Shown: positions 1-10,139 of the stretch, piece after piece | Layout: each line of letters begins with the position of its first letter | How positions within the stretch are numbered: the first letter of the stretch is position 1 | From: Chara braunii | Taxonomy: Eukaryota > Streptophyta > Charophyceae > Charales > Characeae | Assembly: GCA_003427395.1 (NCBI GenBank) | Contig: BFEA01000314.1 | Location: forward strand, 456,866 to 477,025 | Length of the DNA stretch: 20,160 nucleotides | Direction of reading: 5' to 3' | Made by a program: the position numbers and the translations under genes | Notes under the pieces: model-generated | The model's database searches: none | The model's input: only the letters and a program-made list of their open reading frames with translations | What the model was told of the DNA's origin: nothing

Positions 1-37
1 TCGTGAGAGTATCATAAAGAAATGGAGTGGGACCCAG

Positions 38-95
38 GTTCGGCAAAACTCGGAGCGCAGTGAAAATCAGGGTCGGCAAAAACAGACTCGGAGAT
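38..95. repeat. Short direct repeat, two copies
   Basis: Two copies of a motif of about 19-25 bp (ggttcggcaaaactcggag, then a copy with a small insertion between caaaa and ctcggag) lie 34 bp apart. This is seen directly. No function is implied. Confidence 0.5.
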
Positions 96-133
96 ATTGG
101 TGGTTTAATATTTATCATATTTATTATTTACAT

Positions 134-150
134 GATATATGAAATATATC
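134..150. repeat. Small AT-rich hairpin
   Basis: A perfect 7-bp stem (gatatat / atatatc) surrounds a 3-base loop, followed by a T homopolymer at about 171-186. It could be a chance AT-rich palindrome. Confidence 0.4.
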
Positions 151-201
151 ACAAGGGGGGCAATGAGTTCTTTTTTTTTTTTTTTTAAATGAAATTCGTG
201 T

Positions 202-540
202 TTGACCCGTCGACGTGGGAGTGTTTTACAATATTCAGTGGAACAAATACAAGATAACATGGTGGTGGTTGAAACAGGGCTGAAAACTGGATTCATTTGT
301 TTGAAACATGAACCAGCCGTGAGTGCTTCTACATCAGCTTCAGGTAACAATACTCTGGGAAAGGGAATGAGAGACAAACCTTGTGATGAGATGATTGAGT
401 TCACTCTGAGCGACAGAGGCCTTATTAATGGGTGGGAGTGCTTTAGTTATGAGCAGGATTGCGCACCTCCTAGCCAAGTTCCTCTTGGATGGGGATTAGT
501 CGGTGGTTATCGCCAAAAATCCCCTAATTCGCTTGTCTAA
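202..540 (+). other. Unrecognised 112-codon open frame
   Basis: An ATG-initiated frame of 112 codons runs to TAA. I recognise no domain, signal peptide or membrane segment in the translation. It is Ser/Gly-rich in the middle (SASTSASGN) and ends without a recognisable tail. The opposite strand carries another frame over half of it, which is common in sequence of this composition. There is no visible promoter or splice structure. It could be a fragment of a decayed transposon or chance. I do not claim a gene. Confidence 0.12.
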
Positions 541-1899
541 AATCGAACAGGTCAGAGCGCATATCTGTACGCAGCAGTTATCCCCTAAAGTGGGAACTTT
601 GTCCATATATTATTAGTGGTATCTAGAGTGATTGATCACGATTACTTTTATCTTCGTACTAGACAACAATCTCCCAGTATAGTGGCAAGGATGATGATCT
701 AGAATACTTTGCAGTGCTCATGCGGTATCTTATATGCGATTCAAGTAGGACCTACTATCTGAGACATTATGTGTATTGCTAAAATTGGCCAATCGTGTGT
801 GTTGTTCCAAGCTCGTGTAATTATACAAAGATACTCTCTGCAGTGTACGAACAAGACACTTGTCAATGTAGCTTTCGTGACAAGTTGCGTTATGGGGAAT
901 TTGTTAATTACTCGTAAATTCGGATAAGATAAAATAAAGGTCTGCAGATCCTCGTGAACTCGTACCACTAAAGCGATATCATCGGGGGTCAAGGAAATCT
1001 ATGTGATGTAGAAAAATGAGCAAGACTCTGACATATTGATAGCCAAACTCATGGACCCTAGTCAGTAGAGCTCTCAAGCTCCTCGGTGGGACTGAACTTG
1101 AAAGATCCTATAGTCATGCATTCATGAAGCATTTGTGGCCAGACTCGACAAACGGTTAAGAATTTTGAGCTCAAGGGAAATTCAAACTGAACAAGCCCCT
1201 AGACTTGGCATTTATACTTGTCGATTTGAAGTCAAGGAAGGACTTTACAGTTGGCTGTGAAAGTCTCTGTGGCAAACTGTTTACAACAAAACTCTACAAA
1301 GTCAACCAATCTTAGTAAGGCACTTGTAAAGGGCAATTGAAGATGTATCTCACGCTTTACTTCTGATAACATTCAACCTCGTAACAGGATAGTTTCCTAT
1401 TCTAATCAACTGAATCTAAGGGTTATTACGGGAAAGGGACGAAGATGAACGAGTACATCCTTGCGACATCTTGCTTTCTCAACAAGGACAAAATAGATGG
1501 TCGGGAGAGTAAACGAATTGAAGCGTTGAAGCCTGTAAGAGAATCATCAGAGAGCTTTCAATCGAAAGAGTGAGGGATCATCATTAATTCATCAAGTATA
1601 CGTACTACATCTATGGAGTCGATGGAGGACTGTAAAGTACAGTCGCCTCAGTTGAAATCGTTTCGAAAGCTAAAGAGGGAATCTACTCTTAGTGGTTCAC
1701 TTGCTCCCCGCGAAGAATTGTTCAACCACTTATGCTCAGTTCCATAATGATTGGTAAATACATATATCATTGTCAACAGAATCATTGGAGCTCAGTATCA
1801 TCTGTAGTGGCAGTAAATGCAGACAGTCATTGGCAGAGCAGAATAAGTTTTATGGAGACTTGGTTTGAAAATCAGTTTTAATCTTTTTTGAGCGGCTTA
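541..1899. other. Gene-free stretch, nothing recognised
   Basis: About 1.36 kb with frequent stops in all frames. The longest frame is 83 codons on the minus strand (741-992) and resembles no family I know. No RNA gene, terminal repeat or strong tandem repeat was seen. It may be very old transposon sequence, by analogy with the rest of the window. Confidence 0.5.
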
Positions 1900-3240
1900 A
1901 GGTGAACATTAATGACTATTACCCTTTTCTTTACATGCTAAGCACCAGTTAATCAGTGTTTTCGTCAGTGTCACCACTTCAAGACACCCTTCACCACTTC
2001 ATGATGCAACCTGCCTAAACATGTGGGTTTTAGGGTTTTCGGACCTTTCACCACTTCAGGACACCCTTCACCACTTCAGGATGCAGTCTGCCTAAAAAGG
2101 TTGTTTTCAGGGTCTTCGGACCTTTCACCACTTCAAGATTTTCAGACTGCCCAAAACTCTCACTTCACCACTTCAGGATGTAGCCTGCCTAAACATGTGG
2201 TTTTCAGGGTCTTCGGACCTTTCACCACTTCAGGACCATTAGGGATTTTTAGACTGCCCAAAACTCTCACTTCAGAATTTTCCTTCTTTAATTTTCAGCT
2301 ACCCGTTAATCGCGTGTGTATCATTCAGCTTATGGAGTCATCATCCACACAAACTTATTGAATATGTGTTTTATACTCATGGACTAGATGAGAAGTTGCA
2401 CAACATTGTGCTATCCCTTGAGGCAGTTCAAAAAGAAAGAGAAACAATCAATGTGAAGTGCACATAGATCAAAGCAATACCTACCTATAAATTATTACTG
2501 AAGATTCATAAAACAGTAAGTTTTCGGTTAAGACCAACTAACTGTCTTCTAGTATCCGGTATTACTATTGGTTATCAGTCTAAGACAATGACCACCAACA
2601 GACAGTTAGGGGTCCGCTTCTCATCCTTATTGTGAGCCTTGTCAAGGGTCCCTTGCCCATTCTTGGTGGGTCGTCTCATGCTTTCGCAATGGAAATTAGC
2701 AACTATTATTAATCACCAAGCGGTTTTATCAACCTGTTCTTAGACCAATAGCAGTCAATCAGGTGAATATTAATGACTATCACTTTTTTCTTTACATGCC
2801 AAGCATAAGTTAATAAGTGTTCTCCTCAGTGTCATTCGACTTATAGAGTCATCATCGGCACAAACTCATTGAATATGTGTTCTATACCCATGGACTACAT
2901 GGGGAGTTGCACAACATTGTGTTATCCCTTGACACGGTTCAAAAAGAAAGAGAAGCAGTCAATGTTAAGTGCACATAGATCAAAGCAACACCTACCTACA
3001 AGTCATTACTGAAGACTCATAAAACAGTAAGTTTCCGACAGTATCACTATTAGTTATCAGTCTACGCAAGTGATCACCAACAGAGAGGTAGGGGCCCTTT
3101 GCACATCCTTATTGTGAGCGTTGTCAGAGGTCCCTTGGCCATTCTGGGTGGGTTGTCTCATGCTTTCGCAATAAAAATTAGTAACCATGATTAATCATCA
3201 TTCGGTCTTGTCAACCTGTCCTTAGACCAATGGCAGTCAA
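1900..3240. repeat. Direct tandem duplication, ~480-bp unit, first copy interrupted
   Basis: Copy A (about 1900-2759) and copy B (about 2760-3240) abut head to tail. Both open with ggtga(a)(c/t)att aatgacta and both end with gaccaat(a/g)gcagtcaat. Long near-identical stretches include cacatagatcaaagca and cattgaatatgtgtt-like blocks, with scattered substitutions and small indels. Copy A is longer because about 347 bp of minisatellite is inserted at 1974-2320. Copy B continues across that point with no gap. The duplication therefore probably predates the insertion, or copy B descends from an uninterrupted form. It could be a two-unit satellite or nested LTR pieces; no LTR termini are evident. 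Confidence 0.85.
1972..2275. repeat. Minisatellite, units of 77, 77 and 97 bp plus a partial
   Basis: Units starting caccacttca begin at 1972, 2049, 2126 and 2223, and the first three end in tcggaccttt. Units 1 and 2 are both 77 bp with a few substitutions. Unit 3 is 97 bp because it carries an extra block ending in actgcccaaaactctcactt, and that block recurs in the partial fourth unit. Two internal caccacttca motifs per unit suggest a smaller ancestral repeat. The open frame at 2023-2361 (FTTSG repeats) is a by-product of this array and not a gene. Confidence 0.85.
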
Positions 3241-5340
3241 TTAACAATTTGTGGCTCGTTAACCGACAACATCTAGTCATTTGGGACATTGTCAGTGATC
3301 TTCAGTCAGGGTCTGTTGTAGTTTGATCATCGTCAACTATCACTTGGACCAACATCAATCAGCTTGTGTCCTCACCAAAGACGTTGAAATTAGCTTCAGT
3401 ATTCATCTGTGCCCGTGAGTACAACTCAACCATTCCCTGTTAGTGAATCAGTTTTGGCCAGTCTCAAGATAGCCCTCAAGAATGTTGTCCAGTATCAATA
3501 TGTCAATGTCGTTGGCTTCAAACAAGGGAGTCTGTCAATCGTTTTTTTTCTCACTTGATTCGTAGGTTGCGCCATTCATGACACGAGACTCTATGTGAAG
3601 ACGGACAAGTTAACCCACGAACATTTTGATTCAGTCTATATCTCAGCAACAAAATATCTTGAGGTAAAGGAGAAGGAGCTTGTTGAAAATGAGACGAAGT
3701 TTATTCGTAGTTTGACTCAAGCTCTACCTTGACTATCCTAGGCTCCCTGTACCTTTCCTCCTCACAGATGGTTTTTACTGAGGCGATTTGGTGGATGTAG
3801 CCAAAAGGTACATCTCTCCGGCAGAGATCAACTATGAGGCAGGGACCAAACCTTCGGAGTTTCAGCATCTATGGTGATGATTTTTTTCCTAGTCGTATCT
3901 TCTTACTCTGTGGGAGGGATTTTGTGGTATGGTTGGCTTCCACATCATGGGTCTTGGGTGAAAGTATTCGAAACTTCCAAGATTCTAATGACTCTACATC
4001 TCTCGGCCACAATCACAGAAAGTACATAGGCATGACTCAAGGCACAAGAGACGCATAATCAAATGAGAGATTGAGGATGAGACTTGAGCGGGATGATTTG
4101 AGACTCTCAACAAGTGTTGACCATGTCTATTCATTTGTACTACTTTCGAAGATTATTATGAGTTTTTACTGTTCCCTCATTTGTGTTACCTATGCCATTA
4201 GGCAGTCCGTTCTTCCTCATTTATGTTGACTTTGCTTGATGATTATGTTTCCTGATGATCTTGTCACAGTCCTTAAAATTAGTAAACTAGCAGAATTGAT
4301 ACATGCATGGCAAACCAAAATTTCATAACTATCATTTGCATTATCTTTGTTATTCCGAATCAAAATAAATGATTTCTAAGACCGGTGACCGGCGAAGACC
4401 GCAATTGAAGGGTCTCGCTCAAAGCCAGACCCACAGAACAAGAACAAATTTATTTTACGTAAATTATTTATTTATTGCAAAAGTCTTCAAAATCCTGCGT
4501 AACAGCATGTTGTTTTTTCGGTCGCCAGAAGCGGACTGGCTGAAAAACGTGCGACAAAAATAACGTCGTTGTTAGGGAAATGAAATTTTTTTGTGTCCGA
4601 AACCAGTCTGGGTCATCATCAGCGTTGAACTTTGATTAAGGCTTGAGAATTATTGAAAGTGTTTTAATCATCAGATTGACTTTATTATTCTTATTGAGTT
4701 ATGATTCTCTTGGAGACCACGACTTCTAACTGAGTTTAATCTCTTCATGTGTGAGGCACCACACTCAACTGGAAAAGGAGATTGATATTACTTGTTGGAG
4801 AGGATTAGACTTGATCAAAGGTACAACTTATGAACCCTTGACATTTTTTAAAGACTTCAAGAGAAGAAAACAAATCAGATTCAATAATTTTAGTAAAGGA
4901 TGCATTGAATGAGTTGTGTAAACTCACATCTACGAATAAACTTCTCTATCAGTACGAACACTGTTGGCTTTATCGCTCTGGTAGTTTGACCATCAGTGTA
5001 GTGTTGACTCTCTTCTTGGAGGGAGGTATTTATGATATCCGTCCTTATGTAAAGAAAGGAGGTTGTAATGACGGTGAGGCTTTCAATTAAATGTGAGAAA
5101 TTGTTGTTCAGTCTATCTATGATGAAAAATAAGAATTAACCGGACAAAGGAAGAAAGTGGAATGGGGTTTAATGCCAGTGACTTGTGAGACGGTTTTTAT
5201 TCCCCCTATCCCTAACAACTACTATGGTGATAGAAGTAATTGGCTGCCAATTACCAACATGGTACTGAAGAGGGAAAAATGAAGGGACTGTCATGAGAGT
5301 TGAGAAGAATCCAATGACGTAAATTGGAAGACAGATGTCA
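3241..5340. other. Gene-free stretch with short unrecognised open frames
   Basis: About 2.1 kb. The longest plus-strand frames are 74 codons (3834-4058), 64 codons (4369-4563) and 61 codons (4905-5090). Stretches around 3580-3730 read as charged, Glu/Lys-rich peptide in one frame (for example EVKEKELVENETKF), which hints at an old coding sequence. No family was recognised. No RNA gene or repeat array was seen. Confidence 0.4.
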
Positions 5341-5436
5341 AAATAAGTCTGTTAAGGAACAGTTGGTCTGTTATAATCAAGCTTACTTTGAAAGTGAGAA
5401 AGTATCAGAGGCAAACTGAGAAGAGGACACGGAAGG

Positions 5437-5895
5437 TTGAGTAAAAAAAAAGCGGAAAATTTGTTGAACTTCCTTAACTCTCTTGGGAGGAAAACTGTGT
5501 TTCCCGATGAGATTGTGAGGTATGAACCATTAAAGAATCTAGGATGGGAACACGACAGTCTATATGTCGTTACCTGCCATTTCATTGAGCTCGATGAATA
5601 TGATGTTGGAATCTATGTGCCACGACGGAGGCTTAAAGGGTTTGAACATGGCAGATGTTGAGAACGAGCAGTAAACATTGTGCAAAAAAAAAGTAGAAGA
5701 TTTGAACACGAGGGTGAAAGTTTCACTTGGAGTATTCTTGTCAGACCTTTCTCTAGAATATCGTCTCTTCCTCTCGAAGGTCTTTATCTGTCAAGAGATA
5801 ATTTATCAGTTATGGTGGATTTTGTATGGAAGGTAAGAGGTATCAAGAACACTTTCGGTAGCAAGAATATCAAATATGAAAGGCGAACTGTATGA
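5437..5895 (+). pseudogene. Possible coding remnant: 153-codon frame with one stop
   Basis: One frame stays open for about 153 codons except for a single TGA at 5659-5661. It begins at a TTG, so there is no convincing ATG. The translation is charged and rather acidic, with segments such as RYEPLKNLGWEHDSLYVV and FHFIELDEY-like text, then a basic segment after the stop. A different frame (5876-6151, 91 codons) continues just downstream. I recognise no domain. One stop in 153 codons is fewer than expected by chance for this composition, so this may be an old coding segment of a transposon or gene. It remains speculative. Confidence 0.22.
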
Positions 5896-6749
5896 AGTGA
5901 CTAAGTTTGATAATGCCTTCATAATTATGAGATATGAGACTTGTGGAAGAGGTTATGTAATATTTCACATTTCAGTGATCAAATTTCTTAATACGGTCAG
6001 TCTTGACATGATGATTTACATTTTAGCATGCTTAGAAAAGAAGGTTGATTATTTGAAATGTCGAAAGGGAGCTCACATTAGTCTTATAAGAACGAGAGTG
6101 TTGCTTGAGAGATTACAAAGAAAGGTAACTTGGGGAGTGGGGGTGGGGTAATTTGAGAGACTAAATGTCTTTGCTGATAAAGTCAAGAGAGTTGATGTGT
6201 TTAATCATGACTTTGAAAAAAAAAAAAAAGTGCATGCCTTTGTTGAAAACCATTACCATAGTAGGCAGAGTAAGAGAGAGGGATTTCATTGTGATGATAA
6301 ACTCCTTACTTCTCAATATTTTTAAACACATATTTGAAATTTCTTATTGTACCCACCTCGAGATCTACCTCAGTGTGACCAACACTCAGGACCATCACCC
6401 TACGAGTATCGAGGGCAAAACAATAGTGACAAGCACCAAGGTCGGGCTAACCTCTCAGCCCTAATGGACGCGAAAGCAGATGAACCTTGTTCTATGGGAA
6501 CTTCGGACGCCGGGCTCATGCAATCTTGTACATACCCAATTCAGAGAGTCTACCCAGCAGGATTACCTAAGTGAGGCAAATCAGCGCCCGCGGACACATC
6601 TTACCGTCCTTCCCCTAGCTTACCCAAGGCTAGGTGGAGCTCGGACTAGCCGACGCGACTTATATCCCTACCCCTACCCTAGAGCTAAGCCATGTGTGTG
6701 TAGACCCCGTCATATACCTGATAGACCTCCCCAACCCAGTATCATAATT
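5896..6749. other. Stretch without a supported gene
   Basis: Contains a 91-codon frame (5876-6151), a 99-codon frame (6165-6464, crossed by an A13 tract) and the start of a 143-codon frame (6480-6911) that runs into a tandem repeat. None resembles a known family. From about 6350 the composition becomes C-rich and less AT-rich, so a different sequence block begins there. Confidence 0.4.
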
Positions 6750-6955
6750 CATGTGTATGTGTGTATGCTCAGAGGCTATATATGTTTGTATAAGCCCATG
6801 GGTCCATGTGTTTTGTATCTGCATGAAGGCTATGTGTGTTTTGTGTACCTGTATAGCGAGATGTATGTGCCCGAAGGCCAGATATGTGCAGTCTATGTGT
6901 GCTTTGTATAACCGTATAGTGAGATGTATGTGCTCGAAGACCAGATATGTGCAGT
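6750..6955. repeat. 63-bp tandem repeat (two full copies plus degenerate copies)
   Basis: Copies at 6830-6892 and 6893-6955 are both exactly 63 bp. They share ctatgtgtg, gagatgtatgtgc and ccagatatgtgcagt, with about nine substitutions. A degenerate leading part (about 6750-6829) holds tatgtgtgtatgctc and catgaaggctatgtgtg fragments of the same unit. Because 63 is a multiple of three, overlapping open frames cross the array on both strands. I treat those frames as repeat artefacts. Confidence 0.8.
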
Positions 6956-7319
6956 GCTACGTAGAGGGAACTATGTGTTCGTTTCAAGAGATGACAGATC
7001 AAGTTGAACAAGAACCCCCCCCAAAGTCCCAAGCCAAACTTGAACTCGTGATTCATGACATGTGATCTGAAGACTCTACTCTTTTAGCAACAATCGCAAA
7101 GGACCTTTATGTGTGATATGCTAGACTAGGAAGATCAACAGAACAACCACGAGCAACAACCACAAGCAACCCACGCAGTATCAAGATCCAACATACAATA
7201 TCATGAACAACCCTTGGGTGGTGCGCAGACAGTGTATGTATAAGCTTACCATGCGTTAGCCTAAGGGAATGTGTGTCCAACCGTGTGTCATTCTAACGCC
7301 CTGCCGATGTCCATGCGCA
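6956..7319. other. Gene-free stretch, possible SINE body
   Basis: No open frame of note. If the tRNA-like head at 7320-7408 (minus strand) belongs to a SINE, its body would extend leftwards into this interval. No terminal poly(A) or simple tail, and no target-site duplication, could be identified. A short C7 tract lies at about 7015. Confidence 0.3.
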
Positions 7320-7408
7320 AAACTGCAATTGAGTTTTGAACCCGCAACCTCATACCACGATGCGCATTTCCAACCGGTGCTTTAACCAATGAGCTACATC
7401 AGCTGGAC
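7320..7408 (-). repeat. tRNA-derived SINE-like head with A and B boxes
   Basis: Read on the minus strand, positions 7396-7386 give TAGCTCATTGG, which matches the pol III A-box consensus TRGCNNAGYGG at 10 of 11. Positions 7342-7332 give GGTTCAAAACT, close to the B-box GGTTCRANNCC with one mismatch at the end. The box spacing (~54 bp) fits a tRNA promoter. The D-stem keeps 3 of 4 pairs, but the anticodon and T stems do not pair well, so it is a tRNA pseudogene or SINE head and not a working tRNA. It lies just upstream of the gag-like remnant. Confidence 0.55.
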
Positions 7409-7439
7409 AAAACAGAAGACACCCTTCGGATCCAAGATA

Positions 7440-8300
7440 AAAATATCTCCACTCTGGATGAATTTGAATTCTTACAACCATTGTTTGATGAGATGAGAGA
7501 CTATGCTTTGAGAGTTATTATTGACCAGACAACTACTTGTTGAAGGTGTTGAGAGTGAGGATTGTTGAAAGAGTGTTTTACCACATCGTTAAAGAATGAG
7601 TTTCTCTTGCGAGAAGAGTTAGCAATTGTCAATAAGCAATGCAATTTGATGATGAGATTATAGGTATGACAAAGTACTTTATAATCCGGGGGAATAAAAA
7701 ATGACACAATAGAAGACTGAGTAGAGACAATGATAGGGAGCTGATTGAGGATTATACTGAAAGATTATGAAGAATTGTTGTGCCTTTAATCTCTTCTCGA
7801 ACTATTAATGTCTATACTTTATACCTACAGAGTTCTCAAGAGGTAGAACAGACAAAAGACGACAGAGGCGAGTTTGTATCTCATGCGAAAAGAGTGAGAA
7901 ATTGAGAGAAAGAAATAATGGGTCAAAAATGATAAAAAGAGAAAAAAAAGGATTTCAAGAAAATTGATGGTCAAAATGTCTGGACAAAGGAGGTTTAGCT
8001 CAAGGCCTTGCCCTTCTGCAATGACTCATGAAGAGAACCTAGTGGGTGTCATACGGGAGTTGGTCGATAGAGTTCACACTATAAAAGGAGGATCGGATAT
8101 TGCAAGGGAAAAAATACCAGAAGAAAGAATTTCATGCTTCAGAGGGTCACACGTTAATATTTTTTTTGACGAGTATGAATTATTTTAACTCGGTTATGAC
8201 TGAACTGACGGACAACAACTTAACCACCTTTTGTTATAATGTGACTCTGACTCGAGGTTGACAGTTCGGAAACTGATGAAAAGGGTTACTATTTGGGAAA
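7440..8300 (+). pseudogene. gag: Gag-like fragment of the gypsy element
   Basis: Pieces read as charged helical protein across several frames: LDEFEFLQPLFDEMRDYAL at about 7455-7511, NEFLLREELAIVNKQ at about 7596-7640, and MTHEENLVGVIRELVDR near 8020-8071. This is followed by ISCFRGSHVNIFFDEYELF up to about 8186, which resembles the phrase F-K/R-G-x-N-V-x-x-F-x-x-x-Y-E seen in gypsy capsid domains. In life, Gag would form the particle that packages element RNA. Stops and shifts separate the pieces, and no CCHC zinc knuckle was found. Assignment rests on position upstream of RT plus the FRG motif. The N-terminal part is the less certain half. Confidence 0.5.
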
Positions 8301-8559
8301 AAGTAAAGGAAATAATGATTTTTTTTTTATAGAAAAACTTTGTTTCAACTACTATCAATGATCTTCTCAATATCAGTAGAGCTAAGTATAATACATTTAA
8401 TGTTTTAATGATGAAGAGAAAGGTTGACTAGATGTGGATATGATCAAGATGACTAAAATATGGATAGTTGATCATATTTCTTGAAACGGTAGACCAACTA
8501 AGTATGTCAGAATGAAGAAGCAGGGGTACTTAAATATTTTGACAAACAAAATACTTATA

Positions 8560-9189
8560 ATGTTGTTGTATCTGTTGACGGACTGTATGCTAATTATTGG
8601 TTTTGCTTTTGGAAACCAAAAGGTGATTTGAGATGGATACAAAACATTCAAAAACTCAATTTAGTGCTAGTATGTGATGCACGTAGTCTCCCTAATGATT
8701 ATCATGCACACGCCAAGAGGGTTCATTCAAATGTGCGTGGTACCACAAGGGTGGACTAATGATTTGACGGTGGTTCAAAGGGATATGATCCAAGTCATGC
8801 ATAATATTTCTCATGAGATACCTAACCACAATATTTATGATAACCAGGTGAATGGACATGTAGTAAGAGACGAGACTTTGATTGGTGGTGACATCAAAAA
8901 AATTGTCTGGGAACATGCTGAGGGTGTAAAGTTGATCCTAGAAATACTTCAAAAGTATAATTTGATTTTCAATGGACCGAAGTCCCTCCTCTTTCATATA
9001 AAAATAATAATATTGGGATTCAGATGTTTCTCCAAGGGTATGAGCCCTGACCCCAATAAAATAAATAAGATCATGAACTGACCCTTACCTCTCAAGCGAG
9101 TGACAAATGTCAGAAGCTTCTTGGGTGTCTGTGGATTCGGGAGGATTTTTATTCTTAATTTTGCTACTCTTACCAAACCTCTAAGATAA
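8560..9189 (+). pseudogene. pol: Reverse transcriptase domain, broken
   Basis: The domain opens with FWKPKGDLRWIQNIQKLN (about 8600-8660, the K-x-G-x-x-R region). A deletion and frame change remove the palm segment holding the first catalytic Asp. The frame 8674-9081 then gives TPRGFIQMCVVPQGWTND, EHAEGVKLILEILQKYNL, an LGF-R motif and GMSPDPNKINKI. After a TGA it continues as VRSFLGVCGFGRIF and LTKPL, typical of the RT thumb/connection. The catalytic F/Y-x-D-D reads IYDN: the second Asp is Asn at 8842-8844 (AAC). The enzyme would copy element RNA into DNA, but this copy is dead. Its identity as Ty3/gypsy RT is secure. Confidence 0.9.
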
Positions 9190-9660
9190 AGGGTCGACCT
9201 CTCAAGGACAAAAAAAAGACAGATTGCTGCAGAAACTCTAAAAGAAAAACTAAAAGATAAATGTGTAGTACTAGGAGTGTCTTTTTATGATGGTGAAGAG
9301 GGAAGGTATTTCATCATCGAGGTCAATGGAGGACTAGTTACTCTAAGTGGTGTACTTATACAGAAAAATCTTTTAGGTTTGAGAGTATAAAAAATTCTAG
9401 AGAAAGAGGTTACCCCTAATTCAAGAAAGAACTATTGATAATCATTCACTGCCAGGTATTTTTTATGTACTTTGAAAGAGATTCATTATGAGAACTGACG
9501 CATCTGTTGTGATTGGTGCTATAAACAAGCATCAACAAGTAGATTCAATTGTAAATAGATGAATTGTCTTCATCTGGACTTTTGATTTTAAGTTGGAAAG
9601 AATTCCAATTGGGAAATCGAGCAGATGACTTAAGTTGAATTAAGTGAAAATTTGATCAAG
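9190..9660 (+). pseudogene. pol: RNase H domain of pol, broken
   Basis: Following RT in the same frame, text such as QIAAETLKEKLKDKCVVLGV is the usual linker into RNase H. YFIIEVNGG then GVLIQKN corresponds to the catalytic strand that normally reads T-D-A/G-S. The Asp is Asn here (AAT, 9325-9327). After frameshifts, the end of the domain reads IVFIWTFDFKLERIPIGK (from 9563), matching the usual R-W-x-x-x-I-x-x-F-D-F-x-x-x-x-x-P-G phrase. The expected Trp before it is TGA (9560-9562). RNase H would degrade the RNA strand of the RNA/DNA hybrid. This copy is inactive. Confidence 0.75.
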
Positions 9661-10060
9661 ATGAAGACACTGATGAAACTATTGAAGAGTCTGCCTATGT
9701 TGATAATGTCTTGAATGAAGAGGATGATGAAGACTATAAGGCATCAACTTCCTATAAGTTGAGTTTGTGGTCTGAAACAAAAGGCAGTTGGGGAGAAATT
9801 TCTTATGCTTATGTTTATTAACTGATCCTTGATAAAGAAGAAGAAGAAGAAGAATAGAACGAGCGATATGCTAGATTCAACGGAGCAGTTGTGCTCATAA
9901 ACTGGAAGAAAGTTCAGGTTCAAAGGATGAAGAAAATGCTAGAGTCAACGGAGTTGCTGTGGCTGCTCGTAAACTGGAAGAAAGTTACGGTTCAAAGGAC
10001 GAAGAAAAAATTGAAAATAAAGAATAATATTTTTTTTTTTGTTGAAAATATAATAAAAAC
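9661..10060 (+). repeat. Acidic RNase H-integrase linker with ~70-bp internal duplication
   Basis: After RNase H the reading is strongly acidic (DEDTDETIEES, NEEDDEDYK), then a (GAA)n stretch at about 9837-9854. A motif is then duplicated: gctagattcaacggagca...ctggaagaaagtt at about 9870-9935 and gctagagtcaacggagtt...ctggaagaaagtt at about 9939-10003. In one frame both copies give a KLEES-GSKDEE phrase. Variable acidic spacers between RNase H and integrase are common in this type of pol. The duplication is seen directly and its meaning is unknown. Confidence 0.6.
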
Positions 10061-10139
10061 TATGAAGAGATTAGAAAGAAGATGGAAAGATAAACGATAA
10101 AGGAATACTACTGCAAAACATTAAGGAAGAAGTTTAGAT

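Noticed and set aside
1972-2275. CRISPR-like array
   Set aside because: The repeats abut and vary as whole units, with no unique spacers between constant repeats, and the sequence is eukaryotic.
2023-2361. 112-codon open frame with repeated FTTSG
   Set aside because: It is the translation of the caccacttca minisatellite and lacks any domain.
6670-6690. Telomere-like ccctaccccta run
   Set aside because: Only two or three irregular units are present, and they do not match the plant heptamer array.
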